Part shown: positions 9,455 through 18,240 of the stretch, piece after piece | Layout of the letters: every line of letters starts with the position of its first letter | Position numbering within the stretch: the stretch's first letter is position 1 | Assembly (NCBI GenBank): GCA_031963465.1 | Contig: JASSUG010000001.1 | Span: forward strand, 496,001-560,000 | Origin: Mycoavidus cysteinexigens_B | GTDB taxonomy: Bacteria; Pseudomonadota; Gammaproteobacteria; Burkholderiales; Burkholderiaceae | Reading direction: 5' to 3' | DNA: 64,000 bases | Position numbers and translations under genes: made by a program | The notes under the pieces: generated by a model | The model's input: only the letters and a program-made list of their open reading frames with translations | What the model was told of the DNA's origin: nothing | The model's database searches: none

Positions 9455-9480
9455 CGCGGTTGATGAGTTTTAAAGAGAAT

Positions 9481-9510
9481 GGCCGTTTTGCATACCCGTG
9501 CAAAACGGCC
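9481..9510 (+). terminator. Strong hairpin after the DUF2059 gene
   Basis: A perfect 12-bp stem, GGCCGTTTTGCA / TGCAAAACGGCC, with a 6-base loop lies 27 bases after the stop codon. It is followed by an A-T-rich stretch rather than a clean T run, so it is a probable but not textbook terminator. Confidence 0.7.
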
Positions 9511-9688
9511 ATAATTATTTAATTCGGGTCCTAAAGCGGGCTTGTTTCTGCCTTCTGATTTCCTCGATGGCACAAGAACCGATAGCAGTCATGCGGTTTT
9601 AAATCACGCAGGATGAGGTTGCGTTGCTTGGCAATCCTATCGACAAAAAACGATTGTCCTAAAACGCCCTTGAATACGAGTGATACAG

Positions 9689-10792
9689 ATGCGCCCATTT
9701 AATTTTGCTGCTGGTCCGGCGGCCCTACCGGTTGAAGTACTTCAGCAAGCCGCCGATGAGATGTTGGATTGGCAAGGCACAGGCACAAGTGTGATGGAAA
9801 TGAGCCACCGTAGCCGTGAATTTGAGTCAATTCATCAAACTGCATTGGCTGATCTGGCTGAGTTGCTAATGCTGCCGGCAAATTACCGTCTGCTTTTTTT
9901 GCAAGGCGGAGCGCTTGCCGAAAATGCCTTGGTCCCATTAAACCTGCTGGGCGCGCGCACAGCGGCGGACTATGTGGTGACGGGTACATGGTCGCGTAAA
10001 TCGCAATTGGAAGCAAGCCGTTACTGTGCCGCGCATATTGCTGCGACGAATCAAACAAGCAGGCTCAATTCCCCGCAAAATAGAGAGCGGCTTGGTATTC
10101 CTGCGTTTACTGACTGGCAGTTGTCTGCTGATCCGGCTTATGTCCATATCTGCACCAATGAGACGGTGAATGGCGTTGAGTTTTTTGAGATCCCGGATTT
10201 AGGCGAGGTGCCGCTGGTGGCTGATGCGTCATCGCATCTATTATCGCGCCCGTTGGACATCACCCAGTATGGTGTAATTTATGGCGGCGCGCAGAAAAAC
10301 ATTGGCATGGCCGGCGTTACTTTAGTGATTGTGCGTGAAGATTTATTGGATCGGGCACTGGCGATTTGTCCTTCGGCTTTTGAATGGAAGACGGTTGCCG
10401 CGCATAATTCAATGTATAACACGCCGCCTACTTATGCGATTTATATTGCGGGTCTTGTCTTCAAATGGCTTAAACGGCAAGGTGGGCTCGCGGCGATAGA
10501 GGCGCGCAATATTGAGAAAGCGCAACTGCTCTATCAAACGATTGACGCCAGCGACTTTTATATTAATCGGGTCGAGCCTGCGGTCAGGTCGCGCATGAAT
10601 GTCCCATTTTATCTTGCGGATGAAACACGCAACGATGATTTTTTGGCGGGCGCGCGCGCCTGCGGCCTGCTGCACTTAAAAGGACATGCTTCGGTTGGCG
10701 GCATGCGCGCCTCAATTTATAATGCAGCGCCGCTCGCAGCAGTGCGGGCGCTGGTTGATTATATGCAAGCCTTTGAGCAACGCCAGGCTTAG
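9689..10792 (+). CDS. serC: Phosphoserine aminotransferase SerC
   Basis: PLP enzyme converting 3-phosphohydroxypyruvate to phosphoserine, and also used in pyridoxal phosphate synthesis. The N-terminus MRPFNFAAGPAALP is the family signature and fixes the start at 9689 rather than the GTG nine bases upstream. Substrate-loop residues are seen in EMSHRSREF, and the PLP lysine lies in YGGAQKNIGMAG. The C-terminus carries GLLHLKGHASVGGMRASIYNA. It has 367 residues, full length. Upstream of pheA as in other Burkholderiaceae. Confidence 0.97.
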   Translation: MRPFNFAAGPAALPVEVLQQAADEMLDWQGTGTSVMEMSHRSREFESIHQTALADLAELLMLPANYRLLFLQGGALAENALVPLNLLGARTAADYVVTGTWSRKSQLEASRYCAAHIAATNQTSRLNSPQNRERLGIPAFTDWQLSADPAYVHICTNETVNGVEFFEIPDLGEVPLVADASSHLLSRPLDITQYGVIYGGAQKNIGMAGVTLVIVREDLLDRALAICPSAFEWKTVAAHNSMYNTPPTYAIYIAGLVFKWLKRQGGLAAIEARNIEKAQLLYQTIDASDFYINRVEPAVRSRMNVPFYLADETRNDDFLAGARACGLLHLKGHASVGGMRASIYNAAPLAAVRALVDYMQAFEQRQA

Positions 10793-10865
10793 GAAAGCTA
10801 GCCAACGGATGGCAACTGAATCCATACCCTGCCTTTTCTCTTGCCGTTTAATATTTTGATATAGC

Positions 10866-11945
10866 ATGGATGATGAACAGCCGGCTTTGCAGCCTCTACG
10901 AGATAGTATCGATTTGATCGATGGGCAGTTGCTCACGTTATTAAACCAACGTGCGGCGCTGGCACTTGAAGTCGGTGAAATCAAGCAGCATTTTAAGACG
11001 CCAGTGTTTCGCCCTGAGCGTGAATTATCGGTCCTCACGCGTTTGCAAGCGCTCAACCAAGGGCCATTGCAGGCTAAGCACATCGCTGTGATTTGGCGAG
11101 AAATCATGGCCGCCAGCCGGGCTCTTGAAAAGCCCTTCACGGCGGCGTTTCTCGGGCCGGTTGGCACGTATAGTGAAGAAGCGCTGCATAAATATAGTGG
11201 TGCTGCGGTAGAGGGCTTGCCTTGTCCGTCGATCGATGAAGTCTTTCGAGCAGTGACAGCGGGCGCGGCCAATATTGGTATCGTTCCGGTTGAAAATTCA
11301 ACTGAAGGTGCAGTCTCGCGCACGCTTGATTTGTTGTTACATTCTCCGCTGGTGCTCACTGGCGAAGTGATCTTGCCAATCCAGCATAGCCTATTAACGC
11401 GCACGGGTACGTTGGCTGGCGTCTCGCGTGTGTGCGCTCATGCGCAGGCACTGGCGCAATGCCAGCATTGGCTGACGGCGCATGCGCCACAACTCGAACG
11501 GCAAGCCGTGGCGAGCAACGCTGCTGCTGCTCAATTGGCGGCGGCTGATGCGAGCGTGGCGGCGATTGCGAGCGAACGGGCCGCTCTCCACTATAATTTA
11601 GCCACCGTGCAGGCGATGATGCAAGACGATCCGCATAACCGTACTCGCTTTGTGGTGATTGGTGGGCGCTCGAGTGCGCCCAGTGGTTGTGACCAAACTT
11701 CGCTGATCTTAGCCGTGAAGAATGTCGCGGGGGCGGTGTATCGGATGCTCGAACCCTTGGCGCGTCATGGCGTTTCGCTGACGCGTTTCGAGTCGCGGCC
11801 AGCCAAAAGCGGCGCTTGGGAATATTATTTTTATATCGACCTGGAAGGACACTATGCCGAGGCCCCGTTAGCGGCCGCGTTGGCAGAATTAGAGCAAGGC
11901 GTAGCCTTTATTAAAATCCTCGGTTCTTACCCACGGGCGCATTGA
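10866..11945 (+). CDS. pheA: Bifunctional chorismate mutase / prephenate dehydratase
   Basis: Two-step phenylalanine pathway enzyme (P-protein). The N-terminal AroQ-type chorismate mutase spans about residues 5-90 (LRDSIDLIDGQLLTLLNQRAALALEVGEIK). The prephenate dehydratase domain follows (FLGPVGTYSEEAL, PVENSTEGAVSRTLDLL, NRTRFVVIG). A C-terminal ACT regulatory domain includes LTRFESRPAK and YYFYIDLEGH, the phenylalanine-binding ESRP motif. Length of 359 is normal. Downstream one expects hisC and tyrA in Burkholderia, but only a scrap of tyrA remains before aroA. Confidence 0.97.
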   Translation: MDDEQPALQPLRDSIDLIDGQLLTLLNQRAALALEVGEIKQHFKTPVFRPERELSVLTRLQALNQGPLQAKHIAVIWREIMAASRALEKPFTAAFLGPVGTYSEEALHKYSGAAVEGLPCPSIDEVFRAVTAGAANIGIVPVENSTEGAVSRTLDLLLHSPLVLTGEVILPIQHSLLTRTGTLAGVSRVCAHAQALAQCQHWLTAHAPQLERQAVASNAAAAQLAAADASVAAIASERAALHYNLATVQAMMQDDPHNRTRFVVIGGRSSAPSGCDQTSLILAVKNVAGAVYRMLEPLARHGVSLTRFESRPAKSGAWEYYFYIDLEGHYAEAPLAAALAELEQGVAFIKILGSYPRAH

Positions 11946-12004
11946 TATGGATGCAGCCCCCATTTTTCTATTGCGGTTGCGGCTGCTGTGTCGGTGAGTC
12001 ATTT

Positions 12005-12121
12005 GTGATCAACCTACGGACAGCACTTGCAGAGGGCGACGGCGCAGCAATTCAAGGATTATTTGAGCGGGCTCGCCTAGTACGCACACATTGGTCATCA
12101 GCTAAAAATGAAGCATCTTGA
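12005..12121 (+). pseudogene. tyrA: C-terminal remnant of prephenate dehydrogenase (tyrA)
   Basis: Between pheA and aroA an open frame without a proper start reads NLRTALAEGDGAAIQGLFERA and continues RLVRTHWSSAKNEAS before a TGA overlapping the aroA start. This resembles the C-terminal helices of Burkholderia TyrA (the EGDGAAL..LFERA..AR..W pattern), and tyrA sits immediately before aroA in that group. The rest of tyrA, and hisC which usually precedes it, are absent: only about 60 bases separate the pheA stop from this remnant. It suggests a deletion that removed hisC-tyrA. The assignment rests on pattern and position, not on a search. Confidence 0.75.
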
Positions 12122-13496
12122 TTTAGGACCGTATACCCATGCAAGGGGTACGGTGCAGTTACCGGGCTCAAAAAGCATCTCGAACCGCGTGCTTTTGCTA
12201 GCGGCGCTGGCACATGGAAAAACGCTCATCACGAATTTGTTAGAGGCGGATGATACACGCGTGATGTTAGAGGCGTTAGAGACGCTTGGCGTGGCTTGTC
12301 TGCGGCAAGATCAGGAGTATGTCGTGGCTGGAGTGGGGGGTGTTTTCCCGCTCAGAAAAGCACAGCTTTTTCTTGGCAATGCCGGTACTGCCGTGCGCTT
12401 GTTAAGCGCAGCTCTCGCTTTGCAGGCGGGGGGGAGCGACCGTGCATACCAGATTTCAGGTGTACCGCGGATGCATGAAAGACCCATCGGGGATTTAGTC
12501 GATAGTTTGCGCGCGCTCGGCGCATCGATTGAGTATGTTGGGCGTGATGGTTTTCCACCGCTGCTGATCGGACCTTTGCAAAAGAGGGCTGAGACAGTGG
12601 CGGGTAACGCAGATCCGGCCGCTTCTATGATTAAAACAGATCCGGCCACTTTTATTATCGCACCCGATCAGCAACTCTCTGTGCGGGGCGATGTCTCGAG
12701 CCAGTTCTTGAGTGCTGTGTTAATGGCGCTGCCATTGCTGCCGGCGGCACAACGCAAGGTCATGATTAAAGTTGATGGGGAATTGATTTCAAAGCCCTAT
12801 ATTGACCTGACAATCAGTTTGATGGCGCGCTTTGGCGTGCAAGTAGAGCGCGAGGGCTGGCATTGCTTCAGCCTAGCGGCAAACTCGTCTTATCAAGCGC
12901 CAGGCCATTTCGCAGTTGAGGGCGATGCCTCATCGGCGTCTTATTTTCTGGCCGCCGGTGCCGTCGGTGGGGGGCCGCTGCGAGTCACCGGGGTTGGGGC
13001 CGAGAGTAGCCAGGGCGATATTGGCTTTGCCAATGTGTTGACGCAGATGGGTGCTCACATCATGATGGGGCCAGACTGGATTGAAGTCAGTGGTGCTACC
13101 CATAGCCCGCGCCGGCTCAAGGCAATAGATATGGATTTTAATTTAATCCCTGATGCTGCCATGACAGTTGCTGTGCTCGCGCTTTTTGCCGAAGGTACGA
13201 GCACTTTGCGCAATATCGCCAGTTGGCGCGTGAAAGAGACAGATCGGCTAACCGCGATGGCGACAGAGCTGCGTAAATTAGGTGCCACGGTTGAAGCAGG
13301 AGCCGATTTTTTGCGGATTACTCCACCCGCTACGCTCACCGCTGGGGCCGAGATTAATACGTATGATGATCACCGCATGGCAATGTGCTTTGCACTCGTG
13401 AGTTTGGCTGGGGTGCCGATTAGAATTAACGATCCCAACTGTGTTGCCAAAACATTTCCTGATTATTTTGAGCGCTTTGGCGCAGTCGTACAATGA
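12108..13496 (+). CDS. aroA: 3-phosphoshikimate 1-carboxyvinyltransferase (EPSP synthase)
   Basis: Sixth step of the shikimate pathway, joining PEP to shikimate-3-phosphate. Signatures are LPGSKSISNRVLLLAALA near residues 18-35, LGNAGTAVRLL near 90-100, and RVKETDRL plus DDHRMAMCFAL in the C-terminal half. At 462 residues it is about 25-30 longer than usual. The extra stretch (around residues 160-185) lies between the RIG-type strand and RGDVSSQFL and contains an 11-base direct repeat, CAGATCCGGCC at 12610 and 12637. It stays in frame. The ATG lies inside the tyrA remnant and the stop overlaps cmk. Confidence 0.97.
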   Translation: MKHLDLGPYTHARGTVQLPGSKSISNRVLLLAALAHGKTLITNLLEADDTRVMLEALETLGVACLRQDQEYVVAGVGGVFPLRKAQLFLGNAGTAVRLLSAALALQAGGSDRAYQISGVPRMHERPIGDLVDSLRALGASIEYVGRDGFPPLLIGPLQKRAETVAGNADPAASMIKTDPATFIIAPDQQLSVRGDVSSQFLSAVLMALPLLPAAQRKVMIKVDGELISKPYIDLTISLMARFGVQVEREGWHCFSLAANSSYQAPGHFAVEGDASSASYFLAAGAVGGGPLRVTGVGAESSQGDIGFANVLTQMGAHIMMGPDWIEVSGATHSPRRLKAIDMDFNLIPDAAMTVAVLALFAEGTSTLRNIASWRVKETDRLTAMATELRKLGATVEAGADFLRITPPATLTAGAEINTYDDHRMAMCFALVSLAGVPIRINDPNCVAKTFPDYFERFGAVVQ

Positions 13497-14218
13497 CAAC
13501 AGTTAAAGAACACGCAAAACAGCATACAAAACTGCATGTGCCAGTGCTTGCGATTGATGGGCCAACGGCCTCTGGTAAAGGGACGGTTGCGCAGCGGGTG
13601 GCCAAGCGTTTAGGATTTGATTACCTGGATAGTGGCGCATTGTACCGCCTACTTGCGTTGGCGAGCGTGCGGCGCCAGCTTGCGGTAGAGGACGTTGCGG
13701 CCCTCACTGGCTTAGCCCGCGAGCTGGATGTCGTCTTTAGAGATGGCGATGTCAAGCTGGATGGCGTTAACGTATCTGATGAAATCCGCGCGGAAGCGAT
13801 TGGCAATCGAGCGTCTGAAATTGCCACGCATGCGTCGGTAAGGCAGGCGCTGATTGCCCGCCAGCGAGCATTTCGCACATTGCCGGGCCTAGTGGCCGAT
13901 GGCCGGGATATGGGTACGGTGATTTTTCCAGACGCCAATTTGAAGGTTTTTTTGACGGCAAGCGTTGAGGCGCGCGCGCAAAGGCGTTATAAACAATTGA
14001 TAGAAAAAGGTTTTCCTGCTAGTATAGAAACCCTCTCGCAAGATTTAGCTCAGCGTGATGCGCGCGATATTCAACGTGCGAACGCGCCGCTAAAGCCTGC
14101 TGAAGATGCAAAAGTGCTCGATACCTCTAGTCTTTGCGCTGATCAAGTGACTGACCAGATACTCGAGTGGTTTGCTGCATTATCGGTCCCCATGTTTCAC
14201 GCCCAGACCCATGTATAG
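13493..14218 (+). CDS. cmk: Cytidylate kinase
   Basis: Phosphorylates CMP and dCMP. The P-loop is AIDGPTASGKGTVAQR near residues 20-35, followed by DYLDSGALYR (substrate binding) and VADGRDMGTVIFPDA. Length of 241 residues includes a slightly long N-terminus (about 15 residues before the first strand). Its ATG overlaps the aroA stop by four bases (ATGA), so it is translationally coupled to aroA, the standard aroA-cmk-rpsA arrangement. Confidence 0.97.
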   Translation: MTTVKEHAKQHTKLHVPVLAIDGPTASGKGTVAQRVAKRLGFDYLDSGALYRLLALASVRRQLAVEDVAALTGLARELDVVFRDGDVKLDGVNVSDEIRAEAIGNRASEIATHASVRQALIARQRAFRTLPGLVADGRDMGTVIFPDANLKVFLTASVEARAQRRYKQLIEKGFPASIETLSQDLAQRDARDIQRANAPLKPAEDAKVLDTSSLCADQVTDQILEWFAALSVPMFHAQTHV

Positions 14219-14354
14219 GCGGATTCATAGGTACGGTCATGTTTAAGTTGGCTGCTGTTATGAAGACAGTGGCTTGATAATTAACCCTTAACCCCGTGCA
14301 CAATTTTGCGTTAAGCAATTCTCAATATAGTGCGCGTAGTACACCTCTAAATTT

Positions 14355-16070
14355 ATGTCCGATTTGCAAACCTCAACCTCTGCTCCTCTCACCGAATCCT
14401 TCGCTGCGCTGTTTGCTGAATCACTTACCCGCCAGGATATGCGTGCGGGCGAAGTGATTTCTGCCGAAGTGGTACGTTTTGACCACAATTTTGTGGTTGT
14501 CAATGCAGGCCTCAAATCCGAAGCGTATATAGCGCTCGAAGAATTTCTGAATGATCACGGCGAGCTTGAGGCGCAAGTGGGTGATTTTGTTTCCGTCGCC
14601 ATCGATGCGCTGGAAAATGGTTATGGCGACACCGTTTTGTCGCGTGATAAAGCTAAACGTCTGGCTTCTTGGCTGTCGCTTGAAAAAGCTCTGGACGATA
14701 GCGCGCTGGTCACCGGCACGATCACTGGCAAAGTTAAGGGTGGTCTGACCGTCATGGTCAACGGCATCCGTGCTTTCTTGCCGGGTTCATTAATTGATAC
14801 CCGTCCAGTTAAAGACACAACGCCTTATGAAGGCACGACAACTGAATTCCGCGTGATTAAATTAGATCGCAAGCGCAATAACGTGGTTCTATCACGCCGT
14901 GCTGTGATCGAAGCGTCGCAAGGTGAAGAGCGCGCGAAGCTGCTGGAAACCTTACAAGAAGGCGCAGTGGTTGAAGGTGTGGTTAAAAATATTACGGATT
15001 ACGGTGCATTCGTTGATCTGGGCGGCATTGACGGTCTATTGCATATTACTGATATCGCATGGCGTCGTGTGCGTCATCCGAGCGAGGCACTGACAGTGGG
15101 CCAAACCATCACTGCCAAGATTCTCAAATTCGACCAAGAAAAGAACCGCGTTTCGCTGGGTGTTAAACAGCTGGGCGGCGATCCATGGGAAGGCATTGCC
15201 CGCCGTTACCCATCTAGCACGCGCTTATTTGGTAAAGTGACCAACATTACCGACTATGGCGCATTTGTTGAAGTTGAGTCTGGGATTGAAGGCTTGGTGC
15301 ATGTGTCCGAAATGGATTGGACCAATAAGAACGTTGCCCCGGGTAAAGCCGTACAGTTGGGTGACGAGGTTGAAGTGATGGTGCTTGAAATTGATGAAGA
15401 GCGTCGTCGTATTAGCCTTGGCATGAAACAGTGCAAACCTAATCCATGGGACGACTTTAGCCGCAACTACAAAAAAGGCGACAAGCTTTCAGGTGCGATT
15501 AAATCTATTACTGATTTCGGTGTCTTTATTGGCTTGCCTGGCGCTATCGACGGCTTGGTGCACTTGTCTGACCTATCCTGGAACGAGTCGGCTGAAGAGG
15601 CTGTGCGCAAATTCAAGAAAGGCGATGAAGTTGAAGCGATTGTCTTGGGCATTGACGTTGAGAAAGAGCGTATTTCACTCGGTATCAAGCAGCTTGAAGG
15701 CGACCCATTCAATAACTATACTGCCATGAACGACAAAGGTTCGATCGTGCAGGGTACAGTTAAATCGGTTGATGCCAAAGGCGCTATTGTGACGCTGGCA
15801 ATCGAGGTTGAAGCCTACTTGCGCGCATCTGAACTCGGCCGTGAGCGTGTTGAAGATGCCCGCACTGTCCTTAAAGAAGGTGACGCTGTCGATGCGATGA
15901 TCATCAATATTGACCGTAAAACCCGTAGCATTAATCTGTCTGTTAAGGCGAAAGAGGCCGGTATCCAGCCAGACGCAAACCAAACCCAACGCGACAATAG
16001 CTCGGCAGCAAGCGGCACGACCAATCTTGGTGCACTGCTTAAAGCCAAGTTGGATAGTCAAAATCAGTAA
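14355..16070 (+). CDS. rpsA: 30S ribosomal protein S1
   Basis: RNA-binding ribosomal protein that helps mRNAs dock on the 30S subunit. Six S1 (OB-fold) domains can be followed, with the repeated signature ITDYGAFV(D/E) at about residues 211, 298 and as ITDFGVFIGLPGAIDGLVH near 385. Spacer motifs such as VSLGVKQLGGDPWEG and ISLGMKQCKPNPWDD recur. The length of 571 residues is typical. The 136-base leader between cmk and rpsA may hold its promoter and S1 autoregulatory site, but I see no clear element. Confidence 0.98.
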   Translation: MSDLQTSTSAPLTESFAALFAESLTRQDMRAGEVISAEVVRFDHNFVVVNAGLKSEAYIALEEFLNDHGELEAQVGDFVSVAIDALENGYGDTVLSRDKAKRLASWLSLEKALDDSALVTGTITGKVKGGLTVMVNGIRAFLPGSLIDTRPVKDTTPYEGTTTEFRVIKLDRKRNNVVLSRRAVIEASQGEERAKLLETLQEGAVVEGVVKNITDYGAFVDLGGIDGLLHITDIAWRRVRHPSEALTVGQTITAKILKFDQEKNRVSLGVKQLGGDPWEGIARRYPSSTRLFGKVTNITDYGAFVEVESGIEGLVHVSEMDWTNKNVAPGKAVQLGDEVEVMVLEIDEERRRISLGMKQCKPNPWDDFSRNYKKGDKLSGAIKSITDFGVFIGLPGAIDGLVHLSDLSWNESAEEAVRKFKKGDEVEAIVLGIDVEKERISLGIKQLEGDPFNNYTAMNDKGSIVQGTVKSVDAKGAIVTLAIEVEAYLRASELGRERVEDARTVLKEGDAVDAMIINIDRKTRSINLSVKAKEAGIQPDANQTQRDNSSAASGTTNLGALLKAKLDSQNQ

Positions 16071-16076
16071 ACGAGC

Positions 16077-16376
16077 ATGACCAGATCTGAATTGGTCGCT
16101 CAGTTGGCTACGCGCTTTCCGCTGCTTGTGCTTAAAGACACAAGCCTTGCGGTAAGCGCGGTGCTCGATGCGATGTCTGGAGCGCTCGCTCAAGGTCATC
16201 GTATCGAGATTCGTGGTTTTGGTAGTTTTTCTGTAAATTGTCGTCGCCCAAGAGTTGGCCGTAACCCAAAGTCAGGCGAACAAGTGCTCGTGCAAGAGAA
16301 ATATGTGCCGCACTTTAAACCAGGTAAAGCGTTGCGTGAGCAAGTTGATAGCCGGACTGGCACCACTCCCCTCTGA
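16077..16376 (+). CDS. ihfB: Integration host factor subunit beta
   Basis: DNA-bending HU/IHF-family protein that pairs with IhfA, also encoded in this window. The arm sequence GFGSFSVNCRRPRVGRNPKSGE includes the intercalating proline in GRNP. It starts six bases after rpsA, the conserved rpsA-ihfB pair. In related genomes lapA follows directly; here a 13.7-kb accessory island intervenes. A small inverted repeat (ATTCGAT / ATCGAAT, 16376-16395) lies at the stop codon and might act in termination. Confidence 0.96.
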   Translation: MTRSELVAQLATRFPLLVLKDTSLAVSAVLDAMSGALAQGHRIEIRGFGSFSVNCRRPRVGRNPKSGEQVLVQEKYVPHFKPGKALREQVDSRTGTTPL

Positions 16377-16719
16377 TTCGATTTTCCTATCGAATAAATA
16401 ATTCCAGTCAGTTTTTAATTTCAATTAGTAAAATCTATAATTATCCTCGTCGCGCGTGAACACATGCGCGGCAGCGACTCAGTTTTTCTATCAAGAAAGT
16501 TTGTGCCAATGTGCGAACTTGACTATGGGAACGCTATTAAAGGCTTGGTTCTTGTTTTTTTGAGGTGATCGTGGAGCAACTTCAGGTTGATCTATACCCT
16601 AACCTGATGTCAGATTCTCCGTGTAAATTATGTCAGGATAGAGTTAAATTCTGAATTTATTGAGATATCTTGCAAAAGGTAATAGAGTCTTTCCTGACAT
16701 TTTTCAGGGAATTTGAGCA
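16377..16719. other. Left junction of the ihfB-lapA island, no gene recognised
   Basis: A-T-rich sequence without a supported gene. It contains short frames only, for example VEQLQVDLYPN around 16572-16605, that look like debris but that I cannot assign. Related sequences, GTCAGGATAGAG at about 16631 and TCCTGACATTTTTCAGG just before the RhuM gene, might be regulatory. No convincing attachment site or IS end was seen. Confidence 0.4.
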
Positions 16720-17691
16720 ATGAGCGAAATAATCATTTATGAACCAGCAGACGGCGGGAAAGTTACCGTTCGGCTTGAAGGCGAGAGCCTTTGGATGACT
16801 CAAGAACAGATGGCCGAATTGTTTAGCCGGGAGCGTTCGGTAATTACTAAGCACCTCCGGAATGTCTTCCGGGAGGAGGAACTTGAGGAAAGTTCAGTAT
16901 GTGCAAATTTTGCACGTACTGCCGGGGATGGGAAGACTTACCAAACGCAGCACTACAACCTCGACGCCATCATTTCTGTCGGGTATCGCGTCAATTCCAA
17001 GCGCGGCACGCAATTTCGCCAATGGGCAACAGGTATTCTACGCGACCATTTGATGCAGGGCTGGACGCTGGATCGCACCCGCTTCGAGCACAACGCCGCC
17101 GAACTGGAAGCGGCACTGGCGCTAGTCAAGAAAACTGCGCAATCCCCCGCTCTGATTGCCGATACGGGACGAGGATTGGTCGAGATCGTCAGCCGCTATA
17201 CTCATACCTTCTTGTTGTTGCAGCGTTACGATGAAGGATTGTTGGCCGATCCAAACGGTACGACCGGTGGTGTAATGCCGTCTCTTGACAAAGTAAAGCA
17301 GTCCATCGCCGACTTGAAAACCGATCTCATGTCCCGTGGCGAGGCCAGCGATTTATTCGGGCTTGAACGCGGCGATGCGCTGGCAGCGATTCTCGGCAAC
17401 CTTGATCAATCTGTATTCGGCGAGCCAGCCTATCCGACCATTGAACGCAAGGCGGCGCATTTATTGTATTTCGTCATCAAGAACCATCCGCTGGCTGATG
17501 GCAACAAGCGCACTGGCGCTTTCCTGTTCGTCGATTTTCTGAACCGCAACAACGCACTGATGCGAGACGGGCAACCGCTCATCAACGACATTGGACTCGC
17601 GGCATTGGCGCTACTGGTAGCAGAATCGGCACCGGCACAAAAGGAAACCATGATCCGCTTGATTGAAAACATGCTGGTCGGAGCGCAGTAG
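16720..17691 (+). CDS. RhuM-family protein with C-terminal Fic/Doc domain
   Basis: Two-domain protein. Residues about 1-110 are the RhuM type (LWMTQEQMAELF, VITKHLRNVF, YNLDAIISVGYRVNS, GTQFRQWAT), thought to be DNA-binding and common in mobile elements. Residues about 200-320 form a Fic/Doc domain with motif HPLADGNKRTGAFLF. The GNKR ending resembles Doc-type transferases rather than AMP-transferring Fic proteins, which have GNGR and a second Arg. The gene is complete at 323 residues. No antitoxin gene is visible on either side. The sequence looks more GC-rich than its flanks, and decayed recombinase and IS remnants follow it, so horizontal acquisition is likely. The target is unknown. Confidence 0.85.
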   Translation: MSEIIIYEPADGGKVTVRLEGESLWMTQEQMAELFSRERSVITKHLRNVFREEELEESSVCANFARTAGDGKTYQTQHYNLDAIISVGYRVNSKRGTQFRQWATGILRDHLMQGWTLDRTRFEHNAAELEAALALVKKTAQSPALIADTGRGLVEIVSRYTHTFLLLQRYDEGLLADPNGTTGGVMPSLDKVKQSIADLKTDLMSRGEASDLFGLERGDALAAILGNLDQSVFGEPAYPTIERKAAHLLYFVIKNHPLADGNKRTGAFLFVDFLNRNNALMRDGQPLINDIGLAALALLVAESAPAQKETMIRLIENMLVGAQ

Positions 17692-17711
17692 CAAGCCATG
17701 AACGACAGCAT

Positions 17712-17780
17712 ATTGGGTACATCCGGGTCAGCATCTTTGACCAGAATCCAGAACGGCAACTAGAAGGCGTCCACTATTGA
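17712..17780 (+). pseudogene. N-terminal scrap of a serine recombinase (resolvase/invertase)
   Basis: An uninterrupted stretch reads IGYIRVSIFDQNPERQLEGV and then hits a stop. GYIRVS..DQN.ERQL is the standard N-terminal signature of Tn3-type resolvases, including the catalytic serine in RVS. Nothing of the downstream domain is recognisable, so this is a dead remnant between the RhuM-Fic gene and an IS66 remnant. Confidence 0.7.
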
Positions 17781-17889
17781 CGACCCACCTCAGATTGCAA
17801 TGGCACACCAACCGTTGGGTCATCGGCAAATTTGTTAAAGAAAAAAATAAAAGAGATAAACCCATTTGGGCGATGCATGGACTATAGTC

Positions 17890-18198
17890 ATGCCCATGCA
17901 CGTATCCACATCCTCACCAGAAATTCACTTATCTGAACTCCAAGCCAGTATGCGGGAGCTACAAGCGCAGGCAGTACGCGATGCTGCTCTCATCACGGAG
18001 TTAAGGCAACGCGTTTTTTTATTGGAAGAGTAATTCCATCTGGCCTAATTAAAACGGTATGTGCCTGCGATTGAAAAACAGGGCGTGCAAGGGTGCTTGT
18101 TCAATGAAGCTGAGTTTGTTGTGCAAACGGAGCCAGAAAGCGAAGACGAGCAGCCAGTAATCGGAAGTGCTGGTGATTCAAAAATAGAATTCCAGTAG
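17890..18198 (+). pseudogene. IS66-family transposase (TnpC) N-terminal remnant
   Basis: A single reading frame with two internal stops reads from the ATG at 17890 through ELQAQAVRDAALITELRQR, LLEE, a stop, FHLA, a stop, then LKRYVPAIEKQ and GCLFNEAE. A coiled-coil N-terminus followed by a GCLFNEAE-like motif is typical of the N-terminal part of IS66 transposases. The catalytic part is missing and the frame ends 42 bases before the first giant NACHT gene. It marks transposition at this junction. Confidence 0.7.
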
Positions 18199-18240
18199 CC
18201 CACCACTGGACTAGAGCTGATCAAAATAGGAATGTTGAGA

